From Acanthochlamys bracteata (taxonomy: Eukaryota; Streptophyta; Magnoliopsida; Pandanales; Velloziaceae): 64,000 nt of DNA. A program made the translations under genes and the position numbers. The notes below the pieces were generated by a model. That model was not told where the DNA came from. It saw only the letters and a program-made list of their open reading frames with translations, and made no database searches. Positions 35,177 through 49,585 of the stretch are shown in pieces. Numbering within the stretch: position 1 is the stretch's first letter; each line of letters begins with the position of its first letter. The DNA is taken from positions 4,774,001 through 4,838,000 of the forward strand of contig CM034127.1 in the NCBI GenBank assembly GCA_019914995.1, in the 5' to 3' direction.

Positions 35177-38100
35177 ATGGGGAGCTTTGTAAAGCTCGAG
35201 GACTCTCCCATGTTTCGGAAGCAGGTTTTTAGTTATTTTTTGTTTGTGATCTATTTCGAAATGGTTCTCGTTTGCGTTGAAGTCTGTATCTCAGGTTTTA
35301 CATTCAGACATCTTGTTTGTCTTTTGATTTCTGAATGTTCTGGTATTCGTATGCAAAATTGAAGGGAATCTGGTAAACTGATTAAATTTCTTTTGTTAAG
35401 ATTATTTCTGTGAATTACTTTGACTTTTTTGGGTGCATTGAGTCGTGAACGTAGAAGCCTATCATGTTTCACATAAGCGGGAAGTTTTAGCAGAGTGGAA
35501 GTAAGCGAGTGCTGGTGACATGTTATTTTTCCCTTTTTTTATCTAAGAAAGATAAAGTAGAGCTAGTGTGCCTTAACTGTGTAGATGTTCAAGGATGGAG
35601 TTATTTCTTGTGAAGTCTTGTGAGAAAGCAGTAGCGAAGGAATTCATCTCGTGCTTATAAACTTGAAGTTTAGATGCATGGGCTGGAAATGTGATATGAT
35701 ATTTTGTTCAGCAACTATCCATCGGGGTTGGTGGTTATAGGATTTCCTTCTAGTAGTAAACAGTGCTTAGTTAAAGCAAAAAAAATGAGTGAGAACAACG
35801 AAAGAGAACTAAGTTCTTGTTTGGTTAGATAGATAATTTGAGGAGAAAGGAAAGGAAGAAGGAAGACAATATGACTTTAGCTATCCTTCATTTTGTTTGT
35901 ATCTACTTGCTGAAGCTCCTTATCTAGGAGAGAAAATGTTGAATTTGATCTCCTCCATTTACAATTTGCAACCTGTGTAAATACTTATCCTAAAGTAGTT
36001 TAAGAAAATCTAAAGAGTCACACGAAGAACTTTCAAAAATGCCTTTACAAAAAACACCTCGTTGTTAGTTTTCCATATTTAACTAACACCACATTCATGT
36101 GGTCCTTTTCCTTTCCTTTTTCTTCTATTATTTTCCTAACCAATTTCTTTCTAGTTAACAGCTCGCTATTCTTAATAATGAGACATCAATATATTTTATA
36201 TATAGTTTTTGTTAAATTTAGTGTATTGCCTCTTTTGGCGTGCATAAATTTAACTAGGTAAATGCATGATTCACTTCACCTTTTACTTGATTTTTAGGAA
36301 GCAAGATTTTCCATTGATTAATGTAGATGTTTTATGAACTGCTGTTCATAGTAACCTGATTCTTAGTGGAAAGCGGTTTTGTTGTCTGAAAGCATGTGGA
36401 ATTTCCTTATAATTCTGTTCATTACTTGACTAAAATCCATACAACGATGACATAATCACTTCATAAATTATGCTGTTGCAGGTTTTTGGGAACTATGGAA
36501 TGTTCAGTTTTTTTTAATGTTAAAGAAAAATATATGGATTCCTAACTGTTTTCTGATCTTTTAGAAATCCGGTATAGTTTTACTATAAAAACTAGAATGA
36601 GCAATATGTTGACCAGAGATAATAGCTCTTGTGTAGATTATTAATGACAAAGTGCAAAAGTTTTTTCTTTGTCATTGAATTTTGGATACTCCTTATGTTT
36701 GAACAAAGTCTGGCCCTTAGACAGTATTTGCTTTTTTATGCTAGTTTTGGTACCCATATAAAAAATTTTGTGATCTTGTTGGCTTTCAAAAGAACTCATG
36801 TAGTCCAATAGCTTCAACATTTACTTTAGCTACAGTAGACAGCAAATAAGTAAACCCATTTGAATGTCGTGTTTTAAGTGATCCATAGTTTGTTTTTGTG
36901 TTGTGAAGATATATTCCCTGGAACAAAATGCGGATGATATCAAAGATCGGTGCCAAAGGCTGCACAAAGGATGCAAAAAATTTATGTGAGTATGTGATTA
37001 TGTATCATGTCTACTGGTTATCTTTACTGTTAGACAAAGATTTCAGAATTCTCTACTTTATCATGTTATGGAAAATTTTATCTCTCTGTTATAACTTAAT
37101 TGATTTAGGAAGTTAGTTGGTTTTTTCTTCTTGTTATGAGAGGTGTGGTTATTTTGAGGTGTATCCATTTTTGTCCATTTCTCTGGTTTCTTTATTGATT
37201 AAATTCTTCATTTATGCAATTTGCTGTCTAGGAGTCAGTCTCGAAATATGCTTGAATTCTGCTTGAGGCACTTGCTCTTGTATGTACCTCGGGATAAACT
37301 TTTCTAGGAGTTACTGCATGGAAAAATCAAATGAAACAAATCTGCTTGTTGTTTGGATTTTCTCTGTTAGGGCATCGCTTGGGGAAGCATATGAAGGAGA
37401 CCTTGCGTTTGCAGATTCCTTGGAAGCATTTGGAGCAGGACAAGATGACCCTATTAGTGTGGCCATTGGAGGTTAACTTGTATCCGCTCAAGCTCATATG
37501 CTACATCTTTTATCTACTCCAGTTTATGCATCTTTTTTTTTGTTTTCTCCTTTATCGATCTGTACCATCTGTAGGTCAATGTAGTTCCTATTGTTGACAA
37601 GAATTTAATTCACAAAGCATACTGGAAGCTTAGGCACAATTTTATCTTGTGGTTTCCTGTTAAATAATGCTTCAATTTGAAATTCTATTTTACTCAAGAT
37701 GCTAAGCCTTTATTGCAGGGCCTATTATGTCCAAGTTCACTACTGCATTCAGAGAACTTGGTACATATAAAGAACTTCTTCGATCCCAAGTAAGTCATTA
37801 CGTAAAATTATAAGATTACAAGCTATTTGTATAATGTTGCTCATAATCCATAAATTCATGTGCTAAAGAACTAGCTAAATTAATACACAGTACAATAACC
37901 CAGCAGAAAGGATGTTAGCCTAGTTAGACGGAGTGATGCGGATATAGGGAGCATTAAGTAGATGTAAAGCTTAGCTACTTTCAGGTTAGGATAACTGTGA
38001 CAAGAGCTAAAACTCGTGCTGCTATTATTCTTCCTTCTTGTTTCCCCATACATTTGTTTGGTTTTTTATTTAATGCTCTGAGGTTGCCGTTTAATGATAT

Positions 38101-41100
38101 AAAGAAAATAACTTCATTTAAACGACAAGTTCAGTCATCCCTTCTTTTAAATTGGCGTACGCCATAATATTTGTTGGAGAGACAAAGAAGTAACTCTTTG
38201 CTGTTTTCGCCTTCTGTTTTTTCTTGAGCAGTTGAGGCTATTTAACATGGAATTCAAGATCTTTAGTTGATAGAAATATCAAAAGCTGGTGATCATGTTT
38301 ATTACAAAGCAAAATTCTTTGATTAGGTTAAGCATTTATGTTATAGCAATATGGTTTGGTAATATCTGGATATTTTGCCATCTTTCTTAAACAGGTTGAG
38401 CATATGCTAAGTGATCGTTTGATGGAGTTTATGACTGTTGATCTACAAAATGTCAAGGTGATTATGTTGAACTTTCTTTACTAAAAACTAAGTCAAATTA
38501 TCACAAGTTTTATTTACAGGAAAGAAGTCCATAAAATAAAAGATTGAGAGTTGGTTCAAAATTTCCTAGACAACTGTTAAAAGTAGTTGCTGGTCTTTGG
38601 TCGCAAATAGCAGCACACAATTGAAATCCTATATTCAGTTTCATGAATTTTGAATTACTTCCACAATAGTGTTACACCATCAATAAATTTGGGTTTTAAT
38701 GCTAGTGTTTCTGATTTCTGAATTTTTGAAGGACAAACTTGATCAACATTTTTAAGAATGTCTTTGTGAGGAACTTTTTTGTCTGAGAACAACTCTTTAA
38801 TACTTTTGAGCTAGGACACATAAAAAGAAGCATGTTCCTCTTGTAATTTAATTGCTGTGAAATTGTAGGAAACCCGCAAGCGCTTTGACAAAGCTACTCT
38901 TGGTTATGATCAGGTACTTAAAAACTTATAACAATGTCTATTGTAATTTGATTCTTTGCGTCCTTTTAGAAAACTATATGGCTTCAGTTGGCATGAAATT
39001 GAAGAGCTTCACTGAAAACCTATTTCCAGAATGTCACTGTGACGTCTTTTGAGTCAAGTATTGAAGCATGCTTAGGAAGGAAAACATATTACTTTTGCAA
39101 TTATGAGAACCTATATGCTTTTTGGAACCATTAGGGCTGAGTTCGGTTTTTGCCTGGGTATGTAGGCTGGAGGTAACAGAGAACGTTCCTCCAAGTTTAT
39201 TAGCAGCATATTTCATGAAAGTGCTTCTTTTGCTTTTTGCCTGAAAGAGAAATAATGGAGATACCAGGACAGAAAGAGTTTATGGACAATATTTTTTGGA
39301 AATTGCTTTCCACCCAAAGCATATAACTGATTTCAGAAATTTAATCCAATAAAAAAAACTGTGCTCCATACGCTTGGACTAATGTTTAGAAGGGTAAAGA
39401 AGAGTGTCAGGCTCCACAAATATGGAATTCCAAAATGTTGTTTTTTGCACCAAGAGTGGTGGAGCAAGCCATTACGTAAACTTTCCACGTTTGGGACTAC
39501 TTCTCAGTCCCAAAAAGCTTCTTTTTAACTCCAAAAAATTATGCACGATTTTTAAAAAAACTTTATTAAAAATATTAAAGATATGAATGAATTGTAGGTT
39601 ATTAAATGATATACATATATTTTTTTGTTTTTAAAATATTCATAAAATAATATACCTAAAAGCTTCTTTTTTCGAAAAGTTCCTTTTCATAAGCACTCCC
39701 AAAGGTCCACTCAATAGCACTTTTTTTTTGTTACTGACTAATTTTCAGTTGCACAGCATATGACTAACTCTTTAAAACCCTATCATTCTCTGATGTCCTG
39801 CTACAGAATTTGGGTGCAAACTCTTCATAGAGTAACATTTTAATGTATTCTGTCAAGTGTAGAAAAAACACACTCGGACCAAATAGAGTGAAAATGAGTT
39901 TTACATCAACATCTAGTCAGGCCTTTGATAGTAGCTGTAAGTGACTATGCTATTGTGGTTGTAGGATATTAGGTTAAAAAGTTAGTGACCTTGTGGGTAA
40001 GTGGACAAGAATTTGCATAAATAGTATGCGAGCTCATGCGGAACCTATAAAAAGCTTCCATTGAACGCAATTCTCAGCTTATTTCTGATATGTGTTGGCT
40101 AATCCTGCAAGTGCTATCCTGATAGTAAGTGATTTATGTCGTTCTTATCTCAATGAATTCTTGAATTGAGCTTAGTGATTGTTCAAGCATACTCAGACAG
40201 TAACCTATATGGCTATTTCATGTAATTCTGAGCTTGTTTACATTCCTTAGATTCAGCATTTGCTACTAGTTTGCCTAAGATGTTATCAGTTCAATTTACA
40301 AAACACATTATGTTAAGTCTTTAGTTCAAAGAAAAGGAATCTCCCATTCTTGTATTGATTGTTTTCCTGACTTACATGGATACCATCGCATATTTGCTTA
40401 TTGATTGCTGTTGAGTGCTCGCATCATTAACAATTATCTGCTGGAACTGGATAGCTGTTTCACCTACTTTTGTGAAGATATTAGCATTGTTAATATCTAG
40501 TGAGCTTTTAGAAGTAATTGATAAATTTTTGGTTAGGCACGGGAGAAATATATGGCTTTGAAGAAAGGCACTCGAGCTGATGTAGTTAGTGAACTCGAAG
40601 AGGTAACGTTCTTGCAAAAGATGAATTCTATGATTTCCGGTCTGAAGTATAGTTGATCTTTATGTGTTCTGAACTTCATGCTAATCTACAGGATTTACTT
40701 AATTCAAAGTCAACCTTTGAGAGATGTCGATTTAACTTAGTATGTTTATCACAAATCCTTCCTCACAAACTTCAAGTAGTCTCAGTGTTTTATATATCCA
40801 AACTGTTTTATGGGTTTTTAAGAATTCAGGTTAATGCTCTTGCAAATATTGACGCAAAGAAAAAGTATGAGTTCTTGGAATCTATTAGTGCAGTGATGGA
40901 TGCTCATATGAGATACTTTAAACAGGTAAGATTAACTAATTTGTTTGTTGGTTATCTATCTTGAGACTGATATACTCAAGGACCTCCTCACATGATATAG
41001 GGATATGAATTGTTGAGCCAGATGGAACCATTTATTCACCAGGTACTTCGCCAATTTATAAAACGTTTCCAGCTAAATTCATCAGATGAAACTTAGGCAG

Positions 41101-44100
41101 AACTTGGTTGTAGTAGGTATTGACATATGCGCAGCAATCAAAAGAAATGGCCAGTAGTGAACAAGATAAACTTGCTCAAAGAATCCAGGAATATAGAACC
41201 CAGGAGGAATTAGCTACTTTAAGAGCTTTTACTAGCACAGATGCCTCAACCAGCAATGATGGTATCCAGGCTATAAGTATTAATTCACGGAAGAACATAG
41301 AGGCATTGATGCAATCTACGGCAAAAGGAGAGGTATGTGCTGCTAGGTATCTTGTGTTGCTCTAGCTAGTTTGATTTGTTTTCCAGTTTACATTTTTAAG
41401 CTAGAACTTTCTGTCATAATATGTAGATAGTGTTTATACATGTACTGACAAAGTCTAATAGCTTTAGTAAATGTTTTACGTATAACCAAGCCATGGGCTC
41501 AATCATCTTTGGTACTTCTCATGTAAGGATACTTTTCTGCACTTCAGATTCAGACAATAAAGCAAGGATACCTTCTCAAACGATCCTCAAATTTGAGAGG
41601 AGACTGGAAGAGAAGGTTCTTTGTACTTGACAGTCATGGGAATTTATATTACTACAGAACTAAATGGAATAAGCAACTGGTACGATTCTTTTGTTCTCTT
41701 GGTGAAGGTTTAAATTATTGTATAGCTATAATTCTTTTAGTGTTTCCTTGATTCTGATTTTTCTTAAGAGTGTAGATTTGAAATTCTACGATTCATGATC
41801 ATGACTTTTTCAGTCTGTTTTTCTGCATTGTCCACTATTTCAGAGTTTGTTGATATAATATTAGTTGATTAGTGTTTAATGACCAGCAGAGTATTGCGTG
41901 CAGTTGCTGATTTCATTATTGCTAGTTGTTGTAAAAATCTGTTTTTACATTTTATAGTTGCTATTTCAATTTATTTTTTATGTAATAGGCTATCATCAAA
42001 TGTAATTAGCACCTTCAAAGTGGTGTTTGGCTTATTGGGAGAAAGAAAACCTAAAATGTTTCAAATGATGCAATATATCTGTAGAATTTAGTTGTCCCTT
42101 CGTGATTTAATCTTAATAATATAGGTTAAATTTATAAAATTTTAAACAAGAAAAGATTCAAATCTTTCGAAGAAGGCAGGCCCAAGTTAACTTAAAAAAA
42201 TTTGTACCAAGATCCTTTGCAGTTGATGACAAATATTGCTGTTGATCAGATTTGTTTTGTTGTCTTACAAGTTAATTTGGGTCTAGTTTTTTTTGTGTTT
42301 CTGTCTGTATGAGGTCCTTATTGATACAAAACCTTTTGTAGTAGTTATTTCTTAAACCTAACAGGAGATATTCTTTTAGCTTTTGCTGCTTCTGCAATTA
42401 TTGTATGTAACATTAAGATCTCTAGGTAGAAGATAACCTTGGATGTCATACTGTTGATCTTCGCACATCAACTATCAAACTGGATGCTGAACAGACAGAT
42501 CTGAGATTTTGCTTTAGAATAATTTCTCCAATAAAGACATATACATTACAGGTAGTCTGGTCTTCTCCCTTAATATTATAAGTGTATAATGCCATAGTTT
42601 ATAGATTTGAAGTGCGTTCCCACACCACTCTGGCAGGCTGAAAATGCTGCAGATCGGATGGATTGGGTTCAGAAAATTACAGGTGTAATACAAACCCTTC
42701 TGAACTCAGTTCTAAAACAGGTTCTTCTCTAAATCTTAATTTTTTCTGTCTTATCAACAATATGCTCATTGTGAAGTCATTATTCTGTAGGACTTGAGCT
42801 GTAATGATGGTAGCTTGCATGTAGCAAACTTTAAACTGGTGCTGCAAAGAACAACACTCTGGTGCTGTTTGCTTTATATTACTCTTCAGCTTTGCAGTAT
42901 TCTTCTCTTTTTTTAAATTTTAAATCATTCAGATTTAGGTCCTGTTGAACAGTGTTTTTGTAAAAGGTGACCATTTATGTTTAATGCCCATAGAAGTCTG
43001 TGTTTGGGAGCATTTGCCTAACTATCTTCTAGTGTGAAAGACTTTTATATGTAGTAGTGAGTAATGTCTGCTCCAATTGTGCATTGCCTATGACTCGTCT
43101 CCTTTCTGTGCTATATTAGCTCCCACGATGGTAGTGTCAGTTTCTTGTTTCCTAATAAATCATGGAGGTATTTAAGCTAGATGCCTACTGATGTTGATGA
43201 TATACAATCTACTTCCAGCTTTCTGCCAGCGGTATTGATAGAGACAGACACCGTATTGGTGATGCTAGTGGGCCAGATACTTTTTCGCTGGATGAGCGTC
43301 CGTATGATATAACTGTGAACAATAGCTTGAATGTCAAAGGACATGGTAATGTTTCCAGGCTTCTTAGAAGCATCCCTGGAAATGATGTTTGTGCCGAATG
43401 CAATGCACCTGAACCTGAATGGGCATCACTAAATCTTGGAATCCTGATTTGCATTGAGTGTTCTGGTGTTCACCGGAATCTCGGTGTTCACATTTCCAAG
43501 GTCAGCCTACTTTTTTTCTTAAAATTATTCAAACAGTCGCATTGCTTTTCCCATTAATAAATTTAAGCATATTTAATCAGTCAATCAACTTCTTCCATAT
43601 CAAAGAACTGCTGGTTCTTTTTAATCGTACAATTGCTTCCCCATCATGACTTTTCCATAGGTGAGATCTTTGACTTTGGACGTTAGGGTATGGGAGCCTA
43701 CTGTCTTGGATCTATTCCATGCACTGGGTAATACTTACTGCAATTCTGTTTGGGAGGAGTTGCTCTTGCTACAAGGTGAAAGGTATATGATAACGTTAGC
43801 ATGATATATTGTGTTTGGGTATCCGTACTAGAGAAGAAACTGTGGTGGGATTTTTATGCATCCTGATCAACTCAGATTTCACCAGTTTTGCACTTGGTAA
43901 TGTTAGGTAGCTTCTAGATAGTAATCATACAATCTTCCTTTGTTCAAGATAAAAGAAGATTTGAACTGTAAGAAAGCTTAAGCCTAGTGGCTATAATGGT
44001 AACTTGGAAGTTTTTCCATACATTGGTTCTTTGTTTCTGAAATAGTAGCTGTTAATGTGATTCGCATCATATTGACATGCATCCAAATGTATATTTGTAC

Positions 44101-46020
44101 ATGTGTGGATGCTTACACTGTTGCAATAGAACAGCTGCTGACCTCTTATTACAATAGAATAAATTTGAAGTTTGGTATCCAGGTCGGATACCAATTTTAG
44201 TTGTTGCATAAGGTCACTGCAATTTTTATATAACTTTCAGATGAACTTAATTTCTCCTGCAGATTGGATGAACCTGAGCCTTTTTCTGTTACAAAGCCAA
44301 AACATGAGGATGCATTTGCGGCAAAGGAAAAATACATTCACTTAAAGGTTTGATGCTCTAAACTCATATTTATCCTATATCATGTCAATGCCTATTAGTT
44401 CTTTTACTTCTAAAAACCTGAAGATTTATGTTGCCTTTGCATACTTTTGCATGATTAATTATGATATGATGGCTTCCTGAAATATGTGTCATAGTCATTT
44501 CTCAAATGACAACTATCTTTTCTGGAAATGTACCTTACTTTTTAGCCTAGTAAAGTAGAATATAAGAAACTTAAAGAACATAGTAAAACAATGTTAATTT
44601 CACGTACAGATTCTACCATAAGAGCAGAAATGAACTCTACTTTATGATAGTGAATTTCTTTAATCAACATTCGTTGAACAGGATTTGATATCTGTTGAAA
44701 CTGATCTTCTAGAAACTTCCAAAGGTAGCTTTAAAGCAGTTATTTCCTTGCAGTATGTTGACAAATGTCTTATTGTGAAAGAAACATCAGAGCAAGATAT
44801 TCCTCAGAAGACCTCTCGTATTTGGGAAGCAGTTAAAACCAATAATGTACAAGCCGCGTATCGTCTCTTTGTTGTGTCAGATGTGGACCCTAACACTAGA
44901 TACGAAGAGGCCAATGATGGCGAAGTTTATCATGCATTGGAGTCAATGAAGCACAAGGACATGGGAGTCAAAGATAAAAAGCATTCTGATCCAGCAAATT
45001 GCAAGAAGATCCAGAATTTGGGTGATCCTGATGATTGTCTGCAAGGGTCATCCTTATTGCATTTAGCATGCCATGTGGGCGATCCAGTGATGCTCGAGCT
45101 TCTTCTGCAGTTTGGCGCTGATATAAATTTACAAGATTTTCATGGGAGGACTCCTCTTCATCATTGCATCTTCAAAAGGAATGATGGACTAGCAAAGTAT
45201 CTTGTTCGAAGGTATGATGTGCTATGATACTGACTTAGTGCTGCTGTTTGGCTTCCTTTTGGATAGCATTACTGAACTTCAACTTTAGTAGTAATGATCT
45301 TTTGTTTTACAAGAGGAAATAGCTTTGGATAAAAGTGGTTTTACCTCCTTGTGCCCCTCTTAATGTCCACCTCTTTTGAAATCCACCATCCATCTTCAAA
45401 CACCTTTGCCAAGGATGTATATCACCCTCCATACCTAACATAAAACGGAAAAACTATGATGTGTTGTAGGAGCTGCACATATTACTGAATAGCTTTGTAA
45501 AAAGAAAGTTAAGACATGATCCCTTAAGCAATTCTAATGCGCACATCCCAAAACTTTCAAGTAATGCCTCACCCACATTGTTTTTGTTCAACTAACCCCA
45601 CTCAAATGCCACCATTTTCTTTCCATATAGTGGATTTCTAATTCAAATGGAGTTAGTTTAGACTCATATTTACTCTTGAAACATTAGTAAGGGTTTAAAC
45701 AGAATTTGACCCTCAAGAAGTCAGTCTCACCATTTGGAAGATCAGATATTATTTTCAGAGTTAAGTAGTAGGCATTGTGAAAATTATACCTTAAAAGGGA
45801 AAATATAAAGCCTTATTTGCAACTGAGGAAAATCAAGGAAATAAAAACTTGGTATGAGGCTAGGTAGTTTCAGTTGCTCAGACTTGGATCTGTTTTCTCT
45901 GACAGGGGAGCACGAACTTCGGAGAAGGATGGTGGTGGGCTTACTGCTTTAGAAAGAGCAATGGAGCTAGGAGCAATTACTGATGAGGAATTATTCATAT
46001 TGCTTTCTGGGTACGAATAA
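35177..46020 (+). CDS. ARF GTPase-activating protein, BAR-PH-ArfGAP-ankyrin (AGD2/AGD4-like)
   Basis: Class I plant ARF-GAP (ACAP type): stimulates GTP hydrolysis by ARF on curved membranes in vesicle traffic. Exons: 35177-35224, 36909-36985, 37371-37471, 37719-37789, 38395-38457, 38869-38913, 40537-40602, 40692-40739, 40830-40925, 41001-41042, 41117-41332, 41548-41679, 42426-42551, 42637-42720, 43219-43500, 43661-43782, 44263-44347, 44682-45211, 45906-46020; 782 residues, as expected. BAR domain about 5-240 (start [13 protein letters not shown]). PH domain about 292-400 ([20 protein letters not shown]). ArfGAP zinc finger C463, C466, C483, C486 with arginine finger R491. Two ankyrin repeats about 688-750 ([21 protein letters not shown]). 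Conserved C terminus GAITDEELF. All catalytic residues are present. The exon between YYYR and the DLRTS segment is shorter than I recall for AGD2. Confidence 0.93.
39489..39704. mobile_element. MITE in ARF-GAP intron 6
   Basis: Left end GTTTGGGACTACTT and the complement of the right end CTTTGGGAGTGCTT form terminal inverted repeats; AGCTTCTTTTT recurs just inside both. The length is about 216 bp, with an AT-rich interior and no ORF. TCCAC flanks both sides, a possible remnant of a target duplication. The ends resemble small hAT-type elements. Confidence 0.6.
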
Positions 46021-49000
46021 AACAGAGAGCTGTACATTCTGATTCATATTATCTCTGGTATGCCAATTTATCATTCAAATGAGATTATTTAGAATGCATG
46101 AACTAATAATTCTTAATTGTGTTGTCATCACCAAAAAGGGGGAGATTGTTGGAACCCTAGGGTGGGTTATACTCTCAAATTTGTGTTGTACCTTCATGAT
46201 TCATCAGGCTAGTAAAACCAGATAATAGGTTAAAATTATCTTATGCTTCCATCTTCCATGTGTGAGAGATAGTGGCATACCATTAAGCAGAGGACTAGTT
46301 GCAGTACAACCCAATATTTTCAGCCAATGTAATCAACTATCTTTGCTACCTCTTGTTCCATATCTCTCTCATATGAATTCCTGCTCCGGCAATACAGTTT
46401 GTCAATCTGCATAAACGATGGCTGCTGTGAGTAAATATTCCTAATATGTCACTTGTTTTCTAGGCATGAGCTCAAGTCACTTTATGTTAGTCCAAACTTC
46501 TCAGGCTTCTTTCTTGAATGCCAACTAGTTTGAATCCCTTTCTTTCTGAGGGTTATACCAGTCCAATTTTCTTTATTTTTTCTAACTAGTAGTTCCCAAG
46601 AAATAATAAGGCTATCATAGTCTAGCTAGCCAGACCAATAGCCGAGATTGCTAAACATATTTCTCATTTATATGGATTAATGGTTTCTTTCTTTGGACAT
46701 TTTGGTTAAATTATCACAATAAGCTAATCAATTGTCATGTGGAATGTCCAAAAAGCTTATTTTTAAAAGTGAATAGGTCAAGTATAAAGTTACTTTGGTA
46801 CCAGTTGAAGACAGGATAAGATAACATGAGAGGTGGTAGCAACATGACAATATGTCCTGATGCATTTGTTACAATTTTGAATATGTGATAGGAACTAGGA
46901 TAGAGGTAATAGATCAAATGGGACAGAAAATTCCTCTTAAATACTTAATAGAGACTTGGAAACTCTTATGTAGAGTTTTCTACATTTAGCAATCTTAGCA
47001 AAGACATGGTTTTGGAGAAAGCATATTGAGCATGCCACAAAAGGATCCATGCAGCTGTTCAACCTTTTCAATTGGTTGCTTCTTTTGTTTCACTCTAAAG
47101 GCCCAATAAGTTACTGTCAACAAGGAGGTTTGGTTCTTTAAGATTGACCAGTCATTACTGAAATATGCTATGTCGTGTGGCTTCATAGGTCACTAATGTT
47201 GTGACCGTTTTTAGATCTATGGACAGTTTCGCTATACAAGGTTATTCCAACTGCAGACATTGCATCCTTACTTAATGTCAAATTCTATTTGAATCCTCAT
47301 AAAAAGCATCTGTTTTAATGAACATTGATCAGACACTCAATCATACCAAATTATCTATTTAGTTGTAAGTCCTAGGAAATTCCATCTCTCATGTCAGTTG
47401 CTATTGAAGCTTAAGAGATGTTGATACAATATGCAGGACAACGGACCATCTCATGTTTGCGCATTGTGTGAATTAGAGAGGACACGGGATACACTGGGTT
47501 GAAAAGTGAAGTTCCCTTTAAAGTGACAACAATATGAGTTGAAGCGATTGCTGCTACCTGCCGAAAATAGCATAAACTGTTAGTAGCATCCTTTAGGCAG
47601 CTGGTGGGGCTTCTGAGCGTCGCGTTATTATGTTTGCCATTCAAAGTGTATTAACTCCAAACGATGTGCATTGTTCAACTCAGAAACAGCATCATGTATT
47701 TTGTATTTATTTGGATAAATACCTTTCTCATTATGTGTGCGAAGTTGGTCAGCATTATTCCGACATTTCTGTGTCACTTATATCCACATTACCAGCTTTT
47801 CCCAAGAACAGTAAAACAGTAGATGAGCATAGATCGAATGCATTATGTACTTCCTAGGCACCGTGGTTCTACCGATTGGCAGAGCTACATTACATTTGAA
47901 GACAGTAACAATTTTACTTTGTGTATGATGATTTGGACTTCCGTGCATTACTGATTGGGTTCAAAAATCCATATGAGTTTGCTTAGTTATTTTCAGTAAG
48001 GAGGAAGTCGCCTTTTAGGATCAACTTATACCTGTGTGCCATAAATTCTACCTGTATATGAAAACTCACTATAAGAATGGCGTTTTCTTTATCTTTGTTG
48101 TACTACATTACAGATTTTAAGATATGAACGATCAAAGATGCTTTAAGTTTCAAGTAATTCTTGTATGTGAATGCGTAAAACCAATCTAATATTCACATGC
48201 TTAACAGTAACTATGAAACGTAGACGTCTTCAACTCTTTAAGTTTACTATAAGAAATCCACATTGCTGGCACAGGTTTTTTGTGTATGAAATTGCTATCA
48301 AGTACGTTCATAAAATGAATTTCACCTATAAGATGTCCCTTCAATAATCATAGATTGTGTCCTTGTTACGAAAATGAATGGAGATTCATATCAAAATTTG
48401 AACCCAAGAAGGGATCATACACAAACTCTGCTACCAAAGTTACTCCTGCAGTCGTACCAGGCTTGCATGGGGTTCTATTGCTGAACGAAGGCCTGACCCT
48501 TTTATCAATAATTCATCTGCGCATAGAACTCAGGCATGCTCCTGTTAACACAACTTTTACGATCAATTGAGTGAAAGTTCCACATAAAAAAGAACTGACT
48601 TGTAGAAAACTCTGAAGGCATTAATCTAGTTATAGTGTTTAAACTTTTGAACAATGAATACCTTGATAGTAACAAGCACAACTGCAACACCATTTCTGTG
48701 AGATTCATGAAAGAGTTCACTCGCCTAGATAGCTGTTACTTAAGGATCAAGTCCTTCTTCACTGCAAATTACCCAACACGATTTTATTAAATACAAGAGT
48801 TCAAAAGTACCAAAAGAAGAAAATAGTATACTACCGAACATGACCCCGTTTATAAAGTTAGTTTCCATTATCTCCACTGTGAAGATAAATAAGAATGCTA
48901 GGAAAGCATTATGAACAGATACGATTACGATTACGCAAAAGGTTATTTGTAACAGCTTGGGCAAAAAGCATTGTACTGAGAAGTTCAATGTTTCTACAGT

Positions 49001-49585
49001 TATACTGCATACATAAAATCAAGTGTATGGTGGCCATGCATTATTTACTGGCAATCACAAACAATTTCTTAACAAATTTCATCGAATTTTCCAAATCTTC
49101 AGAAGATCTTCATGATCTTCCAATTTCATATCCTCTGATTACCAAACTAAGAGGCAACTTCTTTTATCAGGGTTCCCGGATTAACAACAAAGAATTAGAA
49201 GACGACTCCAATAAAATTTACCTACTTTACAATATTGCAAAGCGAAATTTGACATAGAATAAAGTTAAACACAATAGCTGACTAAAACATTACCATCTAC
49301 GATAAAAAACACACGAGTTATAATCAACTTGAAAGCATTGAGATGCTTCTTTGATCCGCTCATAGAAAGCAAAAGCTGCCCTTCGTCATTGCAAAATAAA
49401 GCTGCCCACGTCCTGCTACTTGTACATCTGCAAGCCCCACATGAAAGCAAAAGCTCAAACAGTTTCTTCAAGAACCTTATAACGGGCCAACCACATTGTA
49501 CTTTAGACGTGCAGTATGTCCATCCTAGCTAGCTGCTGAGTACTTTCATATTTAGTGTTTGGCAGCGTACTAGACAGCGCTAGTA
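46021..49585. other. 3.5-kb region between convergent ARF-GAP and STR8 genes
   Basis: Holds both 3' UTR regions and a Copia LTR remnant near 46.13-46.43 kb. Short open frames occur on both strands (the longest about 120 codons at 48895-49257) but none resembles a family or has coding-like composition with flanking splice sites. No RNA gene recognised. Confidence 0.5.
46134..46430 (+). mobile_element. Copia-type LTR retrotransposon remnant (polypurine tract + LTR)
   Basis: AAAAAGGGGGAGATTGTTGG at about 46134-46153 is the classic polypurine tract and LTR start of Ty1/copia elements, preceded by GTTGTCATCACC as in the 3' end of many Copia elements. The LTR-like sequence starts TGTTGGAACC near 46147. 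Its 3' end is uncertain; it may extend to the CATAAACGATGG region near 46420. No reverse transcriptase or integrase sequence is left upstream. Confidence 0.55.

Noticed and set aside
46735-49532. Multiple short ORFs between the ARF-GAP and STR8 genes
   Set aside because: All short, AT-driven, on both strands, with no domain motifs or consistent splicing between them.
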